64,000 nt of DNA, taken from Bacillota bacterium. GTDB taxonomy: Bacteria > Bacillota > Clostridia > Acetivibrionales > JAEZXR01. Location of the stretch: assembly GCA_023419605.1 (NCBI GenBank), contig JAEZXR010000053.1, positions 24,826 to 88,825 on the forward strand, in the 5' to 3' direction. Positions 53,007 through 62,514 of this stretch are shown in pieces. The notes beneath the pieces were generated by a model. The model worked only from the letters and a program-made list of their open reading frames with translations. It was not told the DNA's origin and did not search any database. Every line of letters begins with the position of its first letter. The first letter of the stretch is position 1. The position numbers were made by a program, and so were the translations under genes.

Positions 53007-54503
53007 TTATATGTCAATTTCAGCCCTGCCTGAGCTTTTACCATATATCTTTTCAATGTGAGGCTGCGGTAGTTTTGAAGTAATAAGGCTTACGGCCGGC
53101 ACAGCGATTAGGGAAACAACCATGGCAGCTGCCCCAATATTAGGTGCTAGTTTTGAATCCATTCCATAGTACAATGCGCCCCCGATGGAGCACAGGATGC
53201 CGGCAATAAAACCTGCCCAAGCTCCGGACCTTGTTGTTCCTTTCCAGTACAACCCGTAAAGGAAAGGTGCTAGAAAGGCTCCTGCTACTGTTCCCCAGGA
53301 GAAAGACATCAATGTAAGAATTGCGCTGGGAGTAACTGCCACCAAAAATGACAATGCTATAAAAACTGCACACAAAACCCGCATAAGCAGCATCAGCTTT
53401 TCCTTTGCAATTTGCGGAAACAGGACTCCTTTAACAAGGTCCAGTGTAATAGCAGAGCTGGACACCAGTACCAGAGAGGATAATGTAGACATGGAGGCAG
53501 AAAGTACCAGAATGATGATGATACCCATAAGGGCGTCCGGCAAAGCCTTCTCCAACACCAGCGGCATAACCATGTCAAGGTTTGCCTGTCCGTTGGCCCC
53601 TACCGGAGGCTTATTATCAAGATACAACCGCCCGAAAGCTCCGGTAAAATAGGCTCCTCCTGCAATTAAAGCTGCAAAAAGAGTAGATACTACCGTTGCC
53701 TTTTTTATGGCATCTTCATCTTTTATTGCATAGAATTTATGAACCATCTGCGGCAATCCCCATGTTCCGAGACTGGTCAAAATCACTAACGCCAATAGAT
53801 TCAATGGAGTTCCGCTAAATACTTTTACCAGGTTGGCTCCATCCGGCAAGGCGGAGAGTTTGGTTACCCCTCCTGCGATTCCCCCTACCACAGGATTTTT
53901 CAAAACAAAAACGACCATTAGCACCAACCCGATAATCATGATACTTCCTTGCACAAAATCCGTAAGTGCAGTTGCGACATAGCCCCCCAGAAGAACATAC
54001 ACTCCCGTGAGAACTGCCATGGCCATCATACAATAGACAAAAGGAATTCCGAATACTCTTTCGAATAGATATGCCAGCCCTTGATATACAGATGCAGAAT
54101 AGGGAACGAGAAAAATGAAAATAACAATAGCAGTAACAATCTTCATTGCCTTACTATCAAAACGCTTTTCAAAAAACTCCGGCATAGTGGAAGCACCGAG
54201 GTCATGGGTCATCTTTCGCGTTCTTTTCGCTAATACAATCCATGCAAGATAACTCCCCAGTACGGCATTACCAATACCAATCCATGTAGATGAAATACCG
54301 AAGCCCCAGCCGATTCTTCCGGCATAACCAATGAAAATTACTGCTGAAAAATACGTTGTACCGTAGGCAAATGCCGAAATCCATGGACCCATTTGCCTTC
54401 CACCCAGAAAGAAATCATGAACATTGTTAACCTTCCTTTTACTGTACAGTCCGATACTGACCATGAGAGCAATAAAAAGAAAAAGAAATGCATACTTGGC
54501 CAT
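53007..54503 (-). CDS. Sodium:solute symporter family transporter
   Basis: 498 residues with about 13 membrane helices, in the SSS family: FFLGGRQMGPWISAFAYGTTYFSAVIFIGYAGR is the N-terminal signature. SSS members include proline, pantothenate and phenylacetate (PaaL-type) permeases. Placement first in an operon with aryl-CoA ligases suggests uptake of an aryl acid with Na+; that is inference. GGATGG lies before the ATG. Confidence 0.85.
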   Translation of the reverse strand: MAKYAFLFLFIALMVSIGLYSKRKVNNVHDFFLGGRQMGPWISAFAYGTTYFSAVIFIGYAGRIGWGFGISSTWIGIGNAVLGSYLAWIVLAKRTRKMTHDLGASTMPEFFEKRFDSKAMKIVTAIVIFIFLVPYSASVYQGLAYLFERVFGIPFVYCMMAMAVLTGVYVLLGGYVATALTDFVQGSIMIIGLVLMVVFVLKNPVVGGIAGGVTKLSALPDGANLVKVFSGTPLNLLALVILTSLGTWGLPQMVHKFYAIKDEDAIKKATVVSTLFAALIAGGAYFTGAFGRLYLDNKPPVGANGQANLDMVMPLVLEKALPDALMGIIIILVLSASMSTLSSLVLVSSSAITLDLVKGVLFPQIAKEKLMLLMRVLCAVFIALSFLVAVTPSAILTLMSFSWGTVAGAFLAPFLYGLYWKGTTRSGAWAGFIAGILCSIGGALYYGMDSKLAPNIGAAAMVVSLIAVPAVSLITSKLPQPHIEKIYGKSSGRAEIDI

Positions 54504-54617
54504 ATCCTACCATCCTTCCATTATTCAGTTTAATCTTTTAGCCAACCTGTAACTTCTACCGTATAACTCTACCATTCTACCCAAAATCCACCAAGTAATA
54601 TTTTACTATAAAAAGAC

Positions 54618-54654
54618 AAAAAAATAAAGAAGTTTTTACACTTCTTTATTTTTG
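54618..54654 (-). terminator. Terminator of the CD1247-like gene
   Basis: AATAAAGAAG / CTTCTTTATT hairpin followed by seven T on the minus strand, next to the stop codon. Confidence 0.85.
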
Positions 54655-54663
54655 AAAAATGAC

Positions 54664-55104
54664 TTATTCCTTATCCTCTTCATCTTCACATTCATCACAG
54701 CAGCAGTCCCACTCGATTTCAATTTCCTTATGGCAGTGTGGGCACTCGATCACGCTGTCATCATCAATGTCTTTCAAATCGATGGTTACTTCTTCATTGC
54801 AGTGTGGGCACTCAAACTCAGTTGTGAGGTCTTCATCGTCTTCGTCCTCATCATCTTCACACCCGCAGCTGCAGCCGTCTTCACTGTAAACAGCTTTCTC
54901 TATTTCAGCCAGATCTTCATCAATTGTGTCAACCTGCTGGCTCAGCTCTTCTTGAATTTCCTCAATATCTTCTACGGAAAGAGCAACGTCATCTAAAACA
55001 TCAATAATTGCTTTTAAAAGCTTTCCTTCATTTGTAGAGTCATTAATTTTCATTCCTTCAGCCAGCCCTTTTAAATAGGCAACCTTTTCCTTTAAATAGC
55101 TCAT
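54664..55104 (-). CDS. CD1247-like acidic zinc-ribbon protein
   Basis: 146 residues. N-terminal helical domain (SYLKEKVAYLKGLAEGMKI, then EGKLLKAIIDVLDDVALSVEDIEEIQEEL) is the CD1247 N-terminal domain; the middle and C-terminus are strongly acidic with cysteine pairs (CSCGC, CPHCNEEV, CPHCHKEI, CCCDEC) that form one or more zinc ribbons. Conserved in Clostridia beside efp; function not known. AGGAGG precedes the ATG. Confidence 0.85.
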   Translation of the reverse strand: MSYLKEKVAYLKGLAEGMKINDSTNEGKLLKAIIDVLDDVALSVEDIEEIQEELSQQVDTIDEDLAEIEKAVYSEDGCSCGCEDDEDEDDEDLTTEFECPHCNEEVTIDLKDIDDDSVIECPHCHKEIEIEWDCCCDECEDEEDKE

Positions 55105-55205
55105 AAATACCCTCCTTAAACCCTTTGGTCCATGTACTTATCCGGAAGCTCTGCTTCCGTTTACCATTTCATATGTGCTAACAGCAAACTTTATTAAAAC
55201 AATAA

Positions 55206-55233
55206 GTTGGAGTAATTATACGAATTCTCCAAC
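55206..55233 (-). terminator. Putative terminator of efp
   Basis: GTTGGAG / CTCCAAC stem with a 14-base AT-rich loop, then TTATTGTTTT on the minus strand. Confidence 0.5.
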
Positions 55234-55251
55234 CCATACAAAGTATACCCA

Positions 55252-55809
55252 TTAAGCTCTTTCCATATACTCACCAGTTCTGGTATCAATTTTAATTCTA
55301 TCTCCCTGGCTTACGAAAAGAGGAACCTTAACAGTCGCTCCGGTCTCAACAGTAGCGGGCTTGCTTGCACCCGTTGCAGTATCACCTTTAAATCCAGGTT
55401 CTGTTTCAATGATTTCAAGCTCAACAAAAATCGGAGGCTCAATCCCGAAAACATTTCCTTTATGCGACAGAATTTTAACAACTTCATTTTCCTTCACAAA
55501 CTTCAAGGCATCTCCAATGGTTGACTGGTTCAAAGGAAGCTGCTCATAAGTTTCCGTATCCATGAAGTAATAAAGGTCACCATCATTGTAAAGGTACTGC
55601 ATATCCTTTCTTTCAATGTGGGCCTTTGGCATTTTATCACTTGGATTGAAAGTTCTTTCAACAGTAGCACCCGTAACTATATTCTTAAGCTTTGTTCTTA
55701 CGAAAGCTGCACCTTTACCAGGCTTTACATGCTGGAATTCTACAACTTGAAATATATTATTGTCTAATTCAAATGTCGCACCGTTTCTAAAATCTCCGGC
55801 TACTATCAT
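55252..55809 (-). CDS. efp: Elongation factor P
   Basis: 185 residues; relieves ribosome stalling at polyproline. Three beta-barrel domains: KOW-like N-terminal with the modification loop KPGKGAAF (the central Lys about 32), then EFP OB domains (TYEQLPLNQSTIGDALKFVKE and GDRIKIDTRTGEYMER at the end). No yeaK/epmA-type modification gene is nearby. AGGAGG precedes the ATG. The usual order aroQ-pepQ-efp is conserved. Confidence 0.96.
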   Translation of the reverse strand: MIVAGDFRNGATFELDNNIFQVVEFQHVKPGKGAAFVRTKLKNIVTGATVERTFNPSDKMPKAHIERKDMQYLYNDGDLYYFMDTETYEQLPLNQSTIGDALKFVKENEVVKILSHKGNVFGIEPPIFVELEIIETEPGFKGDTATGASKPATVETGATVKVPLFVSQGDRIKIDTRTGEYMERA

Positions 55810-55981
55810 TCTATATACCTCCTAAAATTTTGATTATCATTGGCATTTTATAAAATTATATCCTAAATAATATTAAAATAAAACGTTACTGATTTCAAGA
55901 AAAATTTTCATATCCAAGCAAATTATACTTACTTTTCATGAAATAATACGCATTTTCTTGCTCTCATTCATTATTTTGACC

Positions 55982-57073
55982 TTAAATTATAATAATATCT
56001 TTGGAAGATTCCGTCAAAACAATGGGTGTATCGTTATGGATCACAATAATATCTTCTATACGAACTCCTCCCAGATCGTTCACATAGATTCCCGGCTCAT
56101 TGGTAACTACCATATTATTTTCCATTATTACATTTCCCAGTTTGGAAAACCGCGGCTCTTCATGGATTTCAAGGCCTACCCCGTGGCCAAGTCCATGACC
56201 GAAATTATCGCCATAACCATTAGCAGTAATATAATCCCTGGCAATAGCATCGATTTCTCTTCCAAGAAGTCCTGCTTTGGCACCTTCGGTGGCTCTCCGC
56301 TGTGCTTCCAGTACGATATTATATATCTTTTTGATCTCTTCATTTGGCTGTCCAAGGAAAACAGTCCGGGTCATGTCCGAGCAATATTCCTTATACAAAG
56401 CGCCAAAATCCAATGTAATAGTGTCGCCGGCTTCCAGCTTCTTCTCGGAAGCAACACCATGGGGCATGGAGGAACGCTTTCCCGATGCTACAATGGTTTC
56501 AAAGGAAGCCTTCTTCGCTCCCAGCTTCTTCATGTGATGTTCCATTTCAGCCGCCACTTCAATTTCCATAATACCGGGTTTTAAAAATTTCAAAATGTGT
56601 GTGAAGGTATCATCGGCAATTTTGACGGCTTTTTTAATAATGTCGATTTCCTGCTGATCTTTCACAATTCGCAGTTTTTCTATTAATCCTTCTGTTGGCA
56701 CAAATTCCTTGATTTCCAGCTTTGTTACATACTCGTTATATTTGTCATAGGTTATGTAGGATTCCTCAAACCCAAGTTTCTCAACGCCTTTACTCTTAAG
56801 AAGGTTATTCAGCGTTTCGATCAGGCTTCCCTGGTACTGCACCACTTCATAGACGGGCGCCTGCAACGCAGCCTGTTCAACATACCTGAAATCTGTAATA
56901 AGAATCGCATCCTGACCCGTCACAAGAAGGTAAGCCGAGGTGCCGGTAAACCCCGACAAATAAATGTAGTTCTCTCTTTTAGTTACCAGTATGGCATCTG
57001 TATTTTTTTCTGCAAGCTTTACCCTTAACCTTTTAAGTCTGGCTTCAATCATTTCACGATTGGATGATTCCAT
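55982..57073 (-). CDS. M24-family Xaa-Pro aminopeptidase-like protein
   Basis: 363 residues. N-terminal creatinase-like domain (about 1-130) and pita-bread metallopeptidase domain with the metal ligands in TLDFGALYKEYCSDMTRTVF (two Asp), HGLGHGVGLEIHEEP (His) and VVTNEPGIYV...RIED (Glu residues). Cleaves Xaa-Pro bonds in peptides. Encoded immediately upstream of efp, as is common in Firmicutes. GGGGAG precedes the ATG. Confidence 0.93.
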   Translation of the reverse strand: MESSNREMIEARLKRLRVKLAEKNTDAILVTKRENYIYLSGFTGTSAYLLVTGQDAILITDFRYVEQAALQAPVYEVVQYQGSLIETLNNLLKSKGVEKLGFEESYITYDKYNEYVTKLEIKEFVPTEGLIEKLRIVKDQQEIDIIKKAVKIADDTFTHILKFLKPGIMEIEVAAEMEHHMKKLGAKKASFETIVASGKRSSMPHGVASEKKLEAGDTITLDFGALYKEYCSDMTRTVFLGQPNEEIKKIYNIVLEAQRRATEGAKAGLLGREIDAIARDYITANGYGDNFGHGLGHGVGLEIHEEPRFSKLGNVIMENNMVVTNEPGIYVNDLGGVRIEDIIVIHNDTPIVLTESSKDIIII

Positions 57074-57115
57074 ATTTATCTCCCCATTTCTATTTCTTAT
57101 TTAAATATAGTAAAA

Positions 57116-57553
57116 TTATATGTTTATGCTGTTATTAGCGGCATGGAGACCTAAAATATAGCTATAGCCTCCAAACCCACTAATCTGCCCCTGGCACACC
57201 GGCGCTATGACCGACTTGCTCCTGAATTCCTCCCGGAAATGTATATTGGACAGGTGAACTTCCACCGTGGGAATTTCCACCGCCTTGATGGCATCCCGTA
57301 TCGCAATGCTATAATGCGTATAAGCCCCAGGGTTTATGACTAAAGCATCGTACTTGCCTCTGCACTCATGGATCCAGTCAATAAGAACACCTTCATGGTT
57401 GGACTGCCTGCATTCCACTTGCACTTTAAGCTTTTGTGCCTCTAGCTCAATGGCCTTTTCAATACTTTCCAAAGTTTCTGTTCCATACACATTCTTTTCT
57501 CTGACTCCCAGGAGATTCAAATTCGGTCCGTTAATAACCAAAATCCTTCTCAT
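57116..57553 (-). CDS. aroQ: 3-dehydroquinate dehydratase, type II
   Basis: Third shikimate step. 145 residues with INGPNLNLLGVREKNVYG (about 6-23), the reactive Tyr and lid Arg in that segment, VECRQSNHEG, INPGAYTHYSIAIRDA and VEVHLSNIHFREEFR. Type II dodecameric fold. Three bases behind the TIM-barrel gene in the same operon. Confidence 0.95.
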   Translation of the reverse strand: MRRILVINGPNLNLLGVREKNVYGTETLESIEKAIELEAQKLKVQVECRQSNHEGVLIDWIHECRGKYDALVINPGAYTHYSIAIRDAIKAVEIPTVEVHLSNIHFREEFRSKSVIAPVCQGQISGFGGYSYILGLHAANNSINI

Positions 57554-57556
57554 ATC

Positions 57557-58408
57557 TTACCCCTTTAAACGATTATATATATTTTTCATCTTCAACGCGT
57601 CCTCTGCCATGGAAGATCTTGATTCACAGATGATAACAGGTTCCATTTCTCTTCGCACCAGAACCGCAGCCAGAGGATCAAAATTAGGACCATACTGGCA
57701 ATCGTCATAGGTCCAGTGCTTCTTTTCCCCTCCTGAAGTAAACTCAATTCTACTGAAATGTGAATGTAAATGCTTCAGTCTATAGCTCCCCAAAGCATTT
57801 TCAATTTGGTCACAAACCCTTTCAAAGTCATCCACCGTATTCATGCATCCCATGCCTCTGGCATGTAAATGGCCAAAGTCCACTGTTGGAATGAGTCTTT
57901 CATCAATTTTGCACATTTCAAGGATTTCTTCCAGAGAACCCAGTTGGTTGATTTTGCCGAGAACCTCCGGACATAAAGTGATATCTCCAAAACCGGCCGC
58001 ATCTGCCTCTTGCAAGGTTTCTTTCAAGACTCCGATAGCAGTATCCAACGCCCATTTTCTCGAAACCTTGCTGCAGGATCCGGTGTGAATGACGATTCTT
58101 TTGGCTCCCATCCACCGGGCCACTTGCAAAGTTTCCATAATGTAGACCTTGGAACCATCTCTTTTCGCCTGCTCTTCACTGGACATATTAATATAGTAGG
58201 GAGCATGGATACTGACAAATATATCATTAGCAGCAGCTTCCTCTCCTATTTTCCTGGCCGTGGGCTCACTTACTTTTACCCCTTTGCTGCATTGATATTC
58301 ATAGGCATCCAGCCCCATAGCCCTTAGCCATTGCGGCATTTCAACCGAAGATTTATACCCTTGTTCGTAAAAACTTTCTGAATTCCCTGAGGGTCCGAAT
58401 CGTATCAT
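57557..58408 (-). CDS. Endonuclease IV-like TIM-barrel protein
   Basis: 283 residues of the AP endonuclease family 2 / xylose-isomerase-like TIM barrel. Metal-ligand-like residues are present: SIHAPYYINM, RIVIHTGSCSK, LCPEVLGKINQLGS, PTVDFGHLHARG, LKHLHSHFSR and PVIICESRS. This clostridial group could repair abasic DNA, but several members act on other substrates, so the activity is open. AAGGAG precedes the ATG. Confidence 0.85.
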   Translation of the reverse strand: MIRFGPSGNSESFYEQGYKSSVEMPQWLRAMGLDAYEYQCSKGVKVSEPTARKIGEEAAANDIFVSIHAPYYINMSSEEQAKRDGSKVYIMETLQVARWMGAKRIVIHTGSCSKVSRKWALDTAIGVLKETLQEADAAGFGDITLCPEVLGKINQLGSLEEILEMCKIDERLIPTVDFGHLHARGMGCMNTVDDFERVCDQIENALGSYRLKHLHSHFSRIEFTSGGEKKHWTYDDCQYGPNFDPLAAVLVRREMEPVIICESRSSMAEDALKMKNIYNRLKG

Positions 58409-58426
58409 TCACTATCTCCTTCTACT

Positions 58427-58690
58427 TTAGTGCTGCGGCCTCCTTTTTACAAGAACAGCCGCCTTGGTGATGGCAGCGATTACATCCACCTCAAATTGCT
58501 GCCGTAAGGTGTTTACCTTTGAAAACAGCTCTCCCTGCTCCGTCACAACATATTTGGGAGGTAAATCATTCAAGGCAATTGCTGCAATATCCATCATACA
58601 CTTTTCACATTTGCACACATTTATATCATCCAGTATCTCACCCATAAGAGAAAAAACGATTTCCTCCATATAATTCCTTATCTGCGCCAT
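58427..58690 (-). CDS. comFB: ComFB-family late competence protein
   Basis: 87 residues with NYMEEIVFSLMGEI, then CKCEKCMMDIAAIALNDLPPKYV, the ComFB core with a CxCxxC zinc-type motif. Homologues are found with competence genes or free-standing; role is still unclear. GGGGG precedes the ATG. Within the aroE-aroQ operon. Confidence 0.88.
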   Translation of the reverse strand: MAQIRNYMEEIVFSLMGEILDDINVCKCEKCMMDIAAIALNDLPPKYVVTEQGELFSKVNTLRQQFEVDVIAAITKAAVLVKRRPQH

Positions 58691-58717
58691 TTTGATCCCC
58701 CTATTTACTATTTCCGC

Positions 58718-59602
58718 TTATTTCTTTAAAATTTTTAAAAAGGCTTCATAAGCACTTTGAATTATTTCATCCTTCGCTTTGATCCCCGTCCATATTTCAT
58801 AGGCATAAATCCCCTGGTAGAACAGCATTCCCAGGCCATTTACAGCCTTGCTACCATCTTTTTCAGCTTTTTTAAGCAGCGCTGTTTGTACCGGGTTATA
58901 GATCGCATCATATACAATCTGATGAGGTGAAAAGACAACAGCCTCATCAACAGGGCACTCATCAACCTGCGGATGCATACCGATGGATGTTGTGTTGATG
59001 ATGATATCGCTTTTTTCTATAACATCGACAACCGCACTCTCCTCACTAGCATACCCTGCTGCCGGAATACCGATATTTTTACTTATTATCTCTGCAATCT
59101 CATAAGCCTTTGCCACGGTTCTGTTTACAATAGAAACAACAGCGGCACCTTCCAAGGCAACTTTGACGGCAATTCCCCTGGCCGCCCCGCCGGCCCCCAA
59201 TATCATAATACGTTTGCCGCGGAAACCAGTACCCGTTTCTTCTTGAAAGGCACGGGCAAACCCTTCCGTATCCGTATTAAATCCATAGAGCTTCCCATTC
59301 TGAATTTTAACCGTATTTGCAGCACCTATCAGTTTAACTTCATCAGTGACTTCATCTAAAAATTTCAGAACATCATTTTTAAAGGGTACCGTAATATTAA
59401 ACCCCACAAAGCCAAGTGCCTTCAATCCTTTCACAGCATCTCCCAACACCTCTTTTTCGACTCGAAAGGGTACGTATACATAATCTACCCCTAACAAGCT
59501 GCTAACCGTATTATGGAGCTGCGGTGAAATAGAATGTTCAATGGGATTTCCTATAACCCCCATTAACTTCGTTCTTCCTGTTACCCTGTTATCACTCGTC
59601 AT
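58718..59602 (-). CDS. aroE: Shikimate dehydrogenase
   Basis: Reduces 3-dehydroshikimate with NADPH. 294 residues: LMGVIGNPIEHSISPQLHN (substrate), NITVPFKNDVLKF with the catalytic Lys, GLVNT-type IGAANTV, the NADP motif LGAGGAARGIAV and NTTSIGMHP. C-terminal MLFYQGIYAYEIWTG is typical. GAGG precedes the ATG. Third shikimate gene in the window. Confidence 0.95.
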   Translation of the reverse strand: MTSDNRVTGRTKLMGVIGNPIEHSISPQLHNTVSSLLGVDYVYVPFRVEKEVLGDAVKGLKALGFVGFNITVPFKNDVLKFLDEVTDEVKLIGAANTVKIQNGKLYGFNTDTEGFARAFQEETGTGFRGKRIMILGAGGAARGIAVKVALEGAAVVSIVNRTVAKAYEIAEIISKNIGIPAAGYASEESAVVDVIEKSDIIINTTSIGMHPQVDECPVDEAVVFSPHQIVYDAIYNPVQTALLKKAEKDGSKAVNGLGMLFYQGIYAYEIWTGIKAKDEIIQSAYEAFLKILKK

Positions 59603-59637
59603 AAATACCTCAAAAAAATAAATTTCCCTTTACTCCA

Positions 59638-60159
59638 TTAAATTTTGGTCTTACCGCTATTGCCATATTTCCTTTTGTATTTGGACAAAACCAGTTTTTC
59701 CGGGTATCGCTTTAATCGGACAAATAAAACCTCCCGCTTATCGATCGGCTTAACGAGAATGGTTTTCATCTCCGCCTTATTCCCTCCATAAACATCCGTA
59801 AAAATCTGATCCCCTACTACGGCAATTTCCTTTGGATCTAATGCCATCAGCCTTGCAGCCTCTAAAAAGTTTTTTGTTCCTGGCTTGTTCGCCCGATGAA
59901 TCGCGTACACCTTTAACCGTTCATTAAACTTTACCACTCTTTTCTGCGACGCGTTGGAAACAATGCAAACCTTGATTCCCGATGATTTTATCCTTTCCAT
60001 CCACCGTACTACAGCTTCATCGGCTTCCTTAACATGATTCGGTACCAGTGTATTGTCAATATCCAGAATCAACCCCCTGATTCCATTTCTTTTTAAAAAT
60101 TCATAATGTATATCCTGAGTTTTATCAATCAAGAAATCAGGAAAAAACTTTTCAAACAT
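59638..60159 (-). CDS. yqeG: YqeG-family HAD phosphatase
   Basis: 173-residue HAD subclass IIIA phosphatase with LILDIDNTLVPNH (motif I, about 30-42), CIVSNASQKR and IAVVGDQIFTDVYGGNKAEM. Acts on a phosphorylated metabolite, unknown in Firmicutes. In many genomes it heads the aroE cluster. GGAGG precedes the ATG. Confidence 0.92.
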   Translation of the reverse strand: MFEKFFPDFLIDKTQDIHYEFLKRNGIRGLILDIDNTLVPNHVKEADEAVVRWMERIKSSGIKVCIVSNASQKRVVKFNERLKVYAIHRANKPGTKNFLEAARLMALDPKEIAVVGDQIFTDVYGGNKAEMKTILVKPIDKREVLFVRLKRYPEKLVLSKYKRKYGNSGKTKI

Positions 60160-60286
60160 GCAGTTCCTCCGTAGTTATCGATTTGTTGAGTATAAATTCC
60201 AATTCTATCCCTAATTCACTGCTGCAGTCCTTTCTACAGCGGCCATTAAACGAACGGGGCAAAATTTGGTTACCTATAATACCCTT

Positions 60287-60315
60287 ATGATAGCAAATTG
60301 GAAAAATTATAGCAA
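60287..60315 (-). promoter_or_regulatory. Putative promoter of the yqeG-aroE operon
   Basis: TTGCTA, 17 bases, TATCAT on the minus strand. Confidence 0.45.
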
Positions 60316-60487
60316 TATAAATTTCATACTCCTCTTTCTCATTTATTTTTTCCTATACGGATTATATTATTTCTTTGAGGTTATATAAATCGCAAAATGA
60401 TTCTGCCATGTGCGAATTTATTTTCTTTTTGAACATATTTCATTGACCTTTAAGTAATGAAATAATGCTGGCATACTGCTTTGCAGG

Positions 60488-60516
60488 TTGTAAAATTATC
60501 CTTTTGGGTTTAAAAT
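60488..60516 (+). promoter_or_regulatory. Putative promoter of the SDR gene
   Basis: TTGTAA, 17 bases, TAAAAT, about 31 bases before the start codon. Confidence 0.65.
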
Positions 60517-60547
60517 AATAATAGAGCCTGTTGTAAAAGGAGGTTTT

Positions 60548-61318
60548 ATGTTGAAATACAAGGATAAAGTAGTAATCGTAACAGGGGGTGGCCAGGGCAT
60601 CGGCCGAGTTGTTTCCCGTTCCTTTGCCGCAGAGGGAGCCAAAGTTGTCATTGCCGATATAGATGCTGAAGCAGGACTTGAAAATGAGAAATATATTCTT
60701 TCCTTAGGCAATACAGCGCTGTACGTTCAAACCGATGTATCCAGTGAAGATAGCATTAAAAACATGGTTGGAACGGCTGTGGAAAAATTCGGTACTGTTG
60801 ATATCTTGATCAATAATGCGGCAGTATCCGGATTCGGAAATATATTTAAAAGTGACACCAGCCTATGGGATACAACAATTGCAGTAAATCTCCGAGGTCC
60901 TTATCTTTGCGCAAAGCACGCAGGTGCTGTAATGGCTTCTCAAAAAAGCGGGTGTATCATAAACATCGCTTCAACCCGTGCATATATGTCCGAGTCGGAT
61001 ACAGAGCCCTATTCTGCTTCAAAGGGAGGAATTATCGCATTAACCCACTCCCTTGCCGTATCTCTGGGGAAATACAAAATCCGGGTAAATTCTATCAGTC
61101 CCGGCTGGATTGACGTTTCGGATTATAAAAAAGACAGCATTTCCAAACAAGCAGTCCTAACTGAGGAAGATCACCTTCAGCATCCTGCCGGACGTGTAGG
61201 AAAACCCGAAGACATTGCCAAAGCCTGTTTGTTTTTTTGTGCAGAGGATTCAGACTTCATAACGGGGGCCAACCTCACTATTGATGGTGGAATGACAATT
61301 AAGATGATATATGTGTAA
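60548..61318 (+). CDS. SDR-family oxidoreductase
   Basis: 256 residues of classical short-chain dehydrogenase: TGGGQGIGR (13-21, NAD(P) binding), NNAAVSG, catalytic Ser-13-Tyr-xxx-Lys in INIASTRAYMSESDTEPYSASK, and the C-terminal GGM end. Asp after the second strand (VIADIDAEAG) suggests NAD(H) preference. Substrate unknown; glucose/3-hydroxyacyl dehydrogenase and other SDR types look alike. GGAGG precedes the ATG. Confidence 0.9.
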   Translation: MLKYKDKVVIVTGGGQGIGRVVSRSFAAEGAKVVIADIDAEAGLENEKYILSLGNTALYVQTDVSSEDSIKNMVGTAVEKFGTVDILINNAAVSGFGNIFKSDTSLWDTTIAVNLRGPYLCAKHAGAVMASQKSGCIINIASTRAYMSESDTEPYSASKGGIIALTHSLAVSLGKYKIRVNSISPGWIDVSDYKKDSISKQAVLTEEDHLQHPAGRVGKPEDIAKACLFFCAEDSDFITGANLTIDGGMTIKMIYV

Positions 61319-61342
61319 AAATATAAATAATTTTTATTTTGT

Positions 61343-61371
61343 TTTACAATTTGCTGGATTTATGATATAAA
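61343..61371 (+). promoter_or_regulatory. Putative promoter of ilvE
   Basis: TTTACA, 17 bases, TATAAA between the SDR gene and ilvE. Confidence 0.6.
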
Positions 61372-61432
61372 AAGTAGCATAATGAATGTAATTTAAAGCG
61401 ATAGAAAATTGATTGAAGGGAGTCGTTGGTTT

Positions 61433-62503
61433 ATGTCGATGGAAATTCAAGTTCAAAAAACCCAAACACCCAAACCCAAGCCGGATCAGAATAGACTTGG
61501 ATTTGGTCAATACTTTTCCGACCACATGTTCATTATGGATTATACAGAAGGAAAGGGCTGGCATGACGCTAGAATCGTGCCCTATGGTCCTTTGGCACTG
61601 GATCCTTCCTCTATGGTCCTCCACTATGGTCAGGCAATTTTCGAAGGTTTGAAAGCATATAAAACAGCTGATGGCAGAATCTTATTATTCAGACCCAGAA
61701 AGAATATGGAGCGTATCAACATCTCCAATGATAGGATGTGCATGCCACCCATCGATGTCGACTTCGGGGTAGAAGCCATTAAGGCCTTGGTTAAACTTGA
61801 AGAAGAATGGATTCCCACAGAGGAAGGAACTTCCTTATATATACGTCCTTTTATGTTTGCAACAGACCCTGTGCTGGGTGTTCGTCCGTCCGACACATAT
61901 AAATATCTGGTGATTTTATCTCCCTCGGGTGCATACTATCCCGGTGGAATTAATCCGGTTAAAATCTACGTCGAAAACAAATATGTCCGTGCTGTCAGAG
62001 GTGGAACAGGTTTTGCCAAAACTCCCGGCAACTATGCAGCCAGCCTCAAGGCCCAGGCAGAAGCTAAAAAGGAAGGTTACGTGCAGGTCCTCTGGTTGGA
62101 TGGGGTAGAAAGAAAGTATATTGAGGAAGTGGGCGCTATGAACGTCTTCTTTAAAATAAAAGGAGAAATTGTTACACCCGCACTTGAAGGAAGCATACTT
62201 CCAGGTATTACACGTGATTCCGTTATTCAGTTGCTTAAAAAGTGGGGTGTTCCTGTAAGCGAAAGAAAGGTCTCCGTTGAGGAGCTTTATGAAGCTCATT
62301 CCAATGGTACTTTGGAAGAAGCCTTCGGTACCGGTACAGCAGCAGTTATCTCGCCCATTGGTGAGTTAAACTGGAACGGAAATAAAATCACTCTTAATGA
62401 AGGTAAAATCGGAGATCTCTCCCAGAAACTCTATGACACCATTACGGGTATTCAATTTGGAAAAATTGAAGATTTCATGGATTGGACGATTGAAGTAAAA
62501 TAA
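61433..62503 (+). CDS. ilvE: Branched-chain amino acid aminotransferase
   Basis: Last step of Val/Leu/Ile synthesis, first of their breakdown. About 356 residues in fold type IV: HYGQAIFEGLKAYK, YIRPFMFATDPVLGVRP, the PLP Lys in FAKTPGNYAASLKA, EEVGAMNVFF and TGTAAVISPIG. This is the longer BCAT2-like group. ATG chosen 10 bases after GGGAG; a TTG at 61409 is open but unlikely. Monocistronic, with a terminator. Confidence 0.95.
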   Translation: MSMEIQVQKTQTPKPKPDQNRLGFGQYFSDHMFIMDYTEGKGWHDARIVPYGPLALDPSSMVLHYGQAIFEGLKAYKTADGRILLFRPRKNMERINISNDRMCMPPIDVDFGVEAIKALVKLEEEWIPTEEGTSLYIRPFMFATDPVLGVRPSDTYKYLVILSPSGAYYPGGINPVKIYVENKYVRAVRGGTGFAKTPGNYAASLKAQAEAKKEGYVQVLWLDGVERKYIEEVGAMNVFFKIKGEIVTPALEGSILPGITRDSVIQLLKKWGVPVSERKVSVEELYEAHSNGTLEEAFGTGTAAVISPIGELNWNGNKITLNEGKIGDLSQKLYDTITGIQFGKIEDFMDWTIEVK

Positions 62504-62514
62504 GCATATGGAAG

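Larger units (their letters stand above)
60160..60547. other. Intergenic region, divergent yqeG / SDR
   Basis: 388 bases with two outward promoters, one on each strand. The remaining 120 bases show no recognisable structure. Confidence 0.6.
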
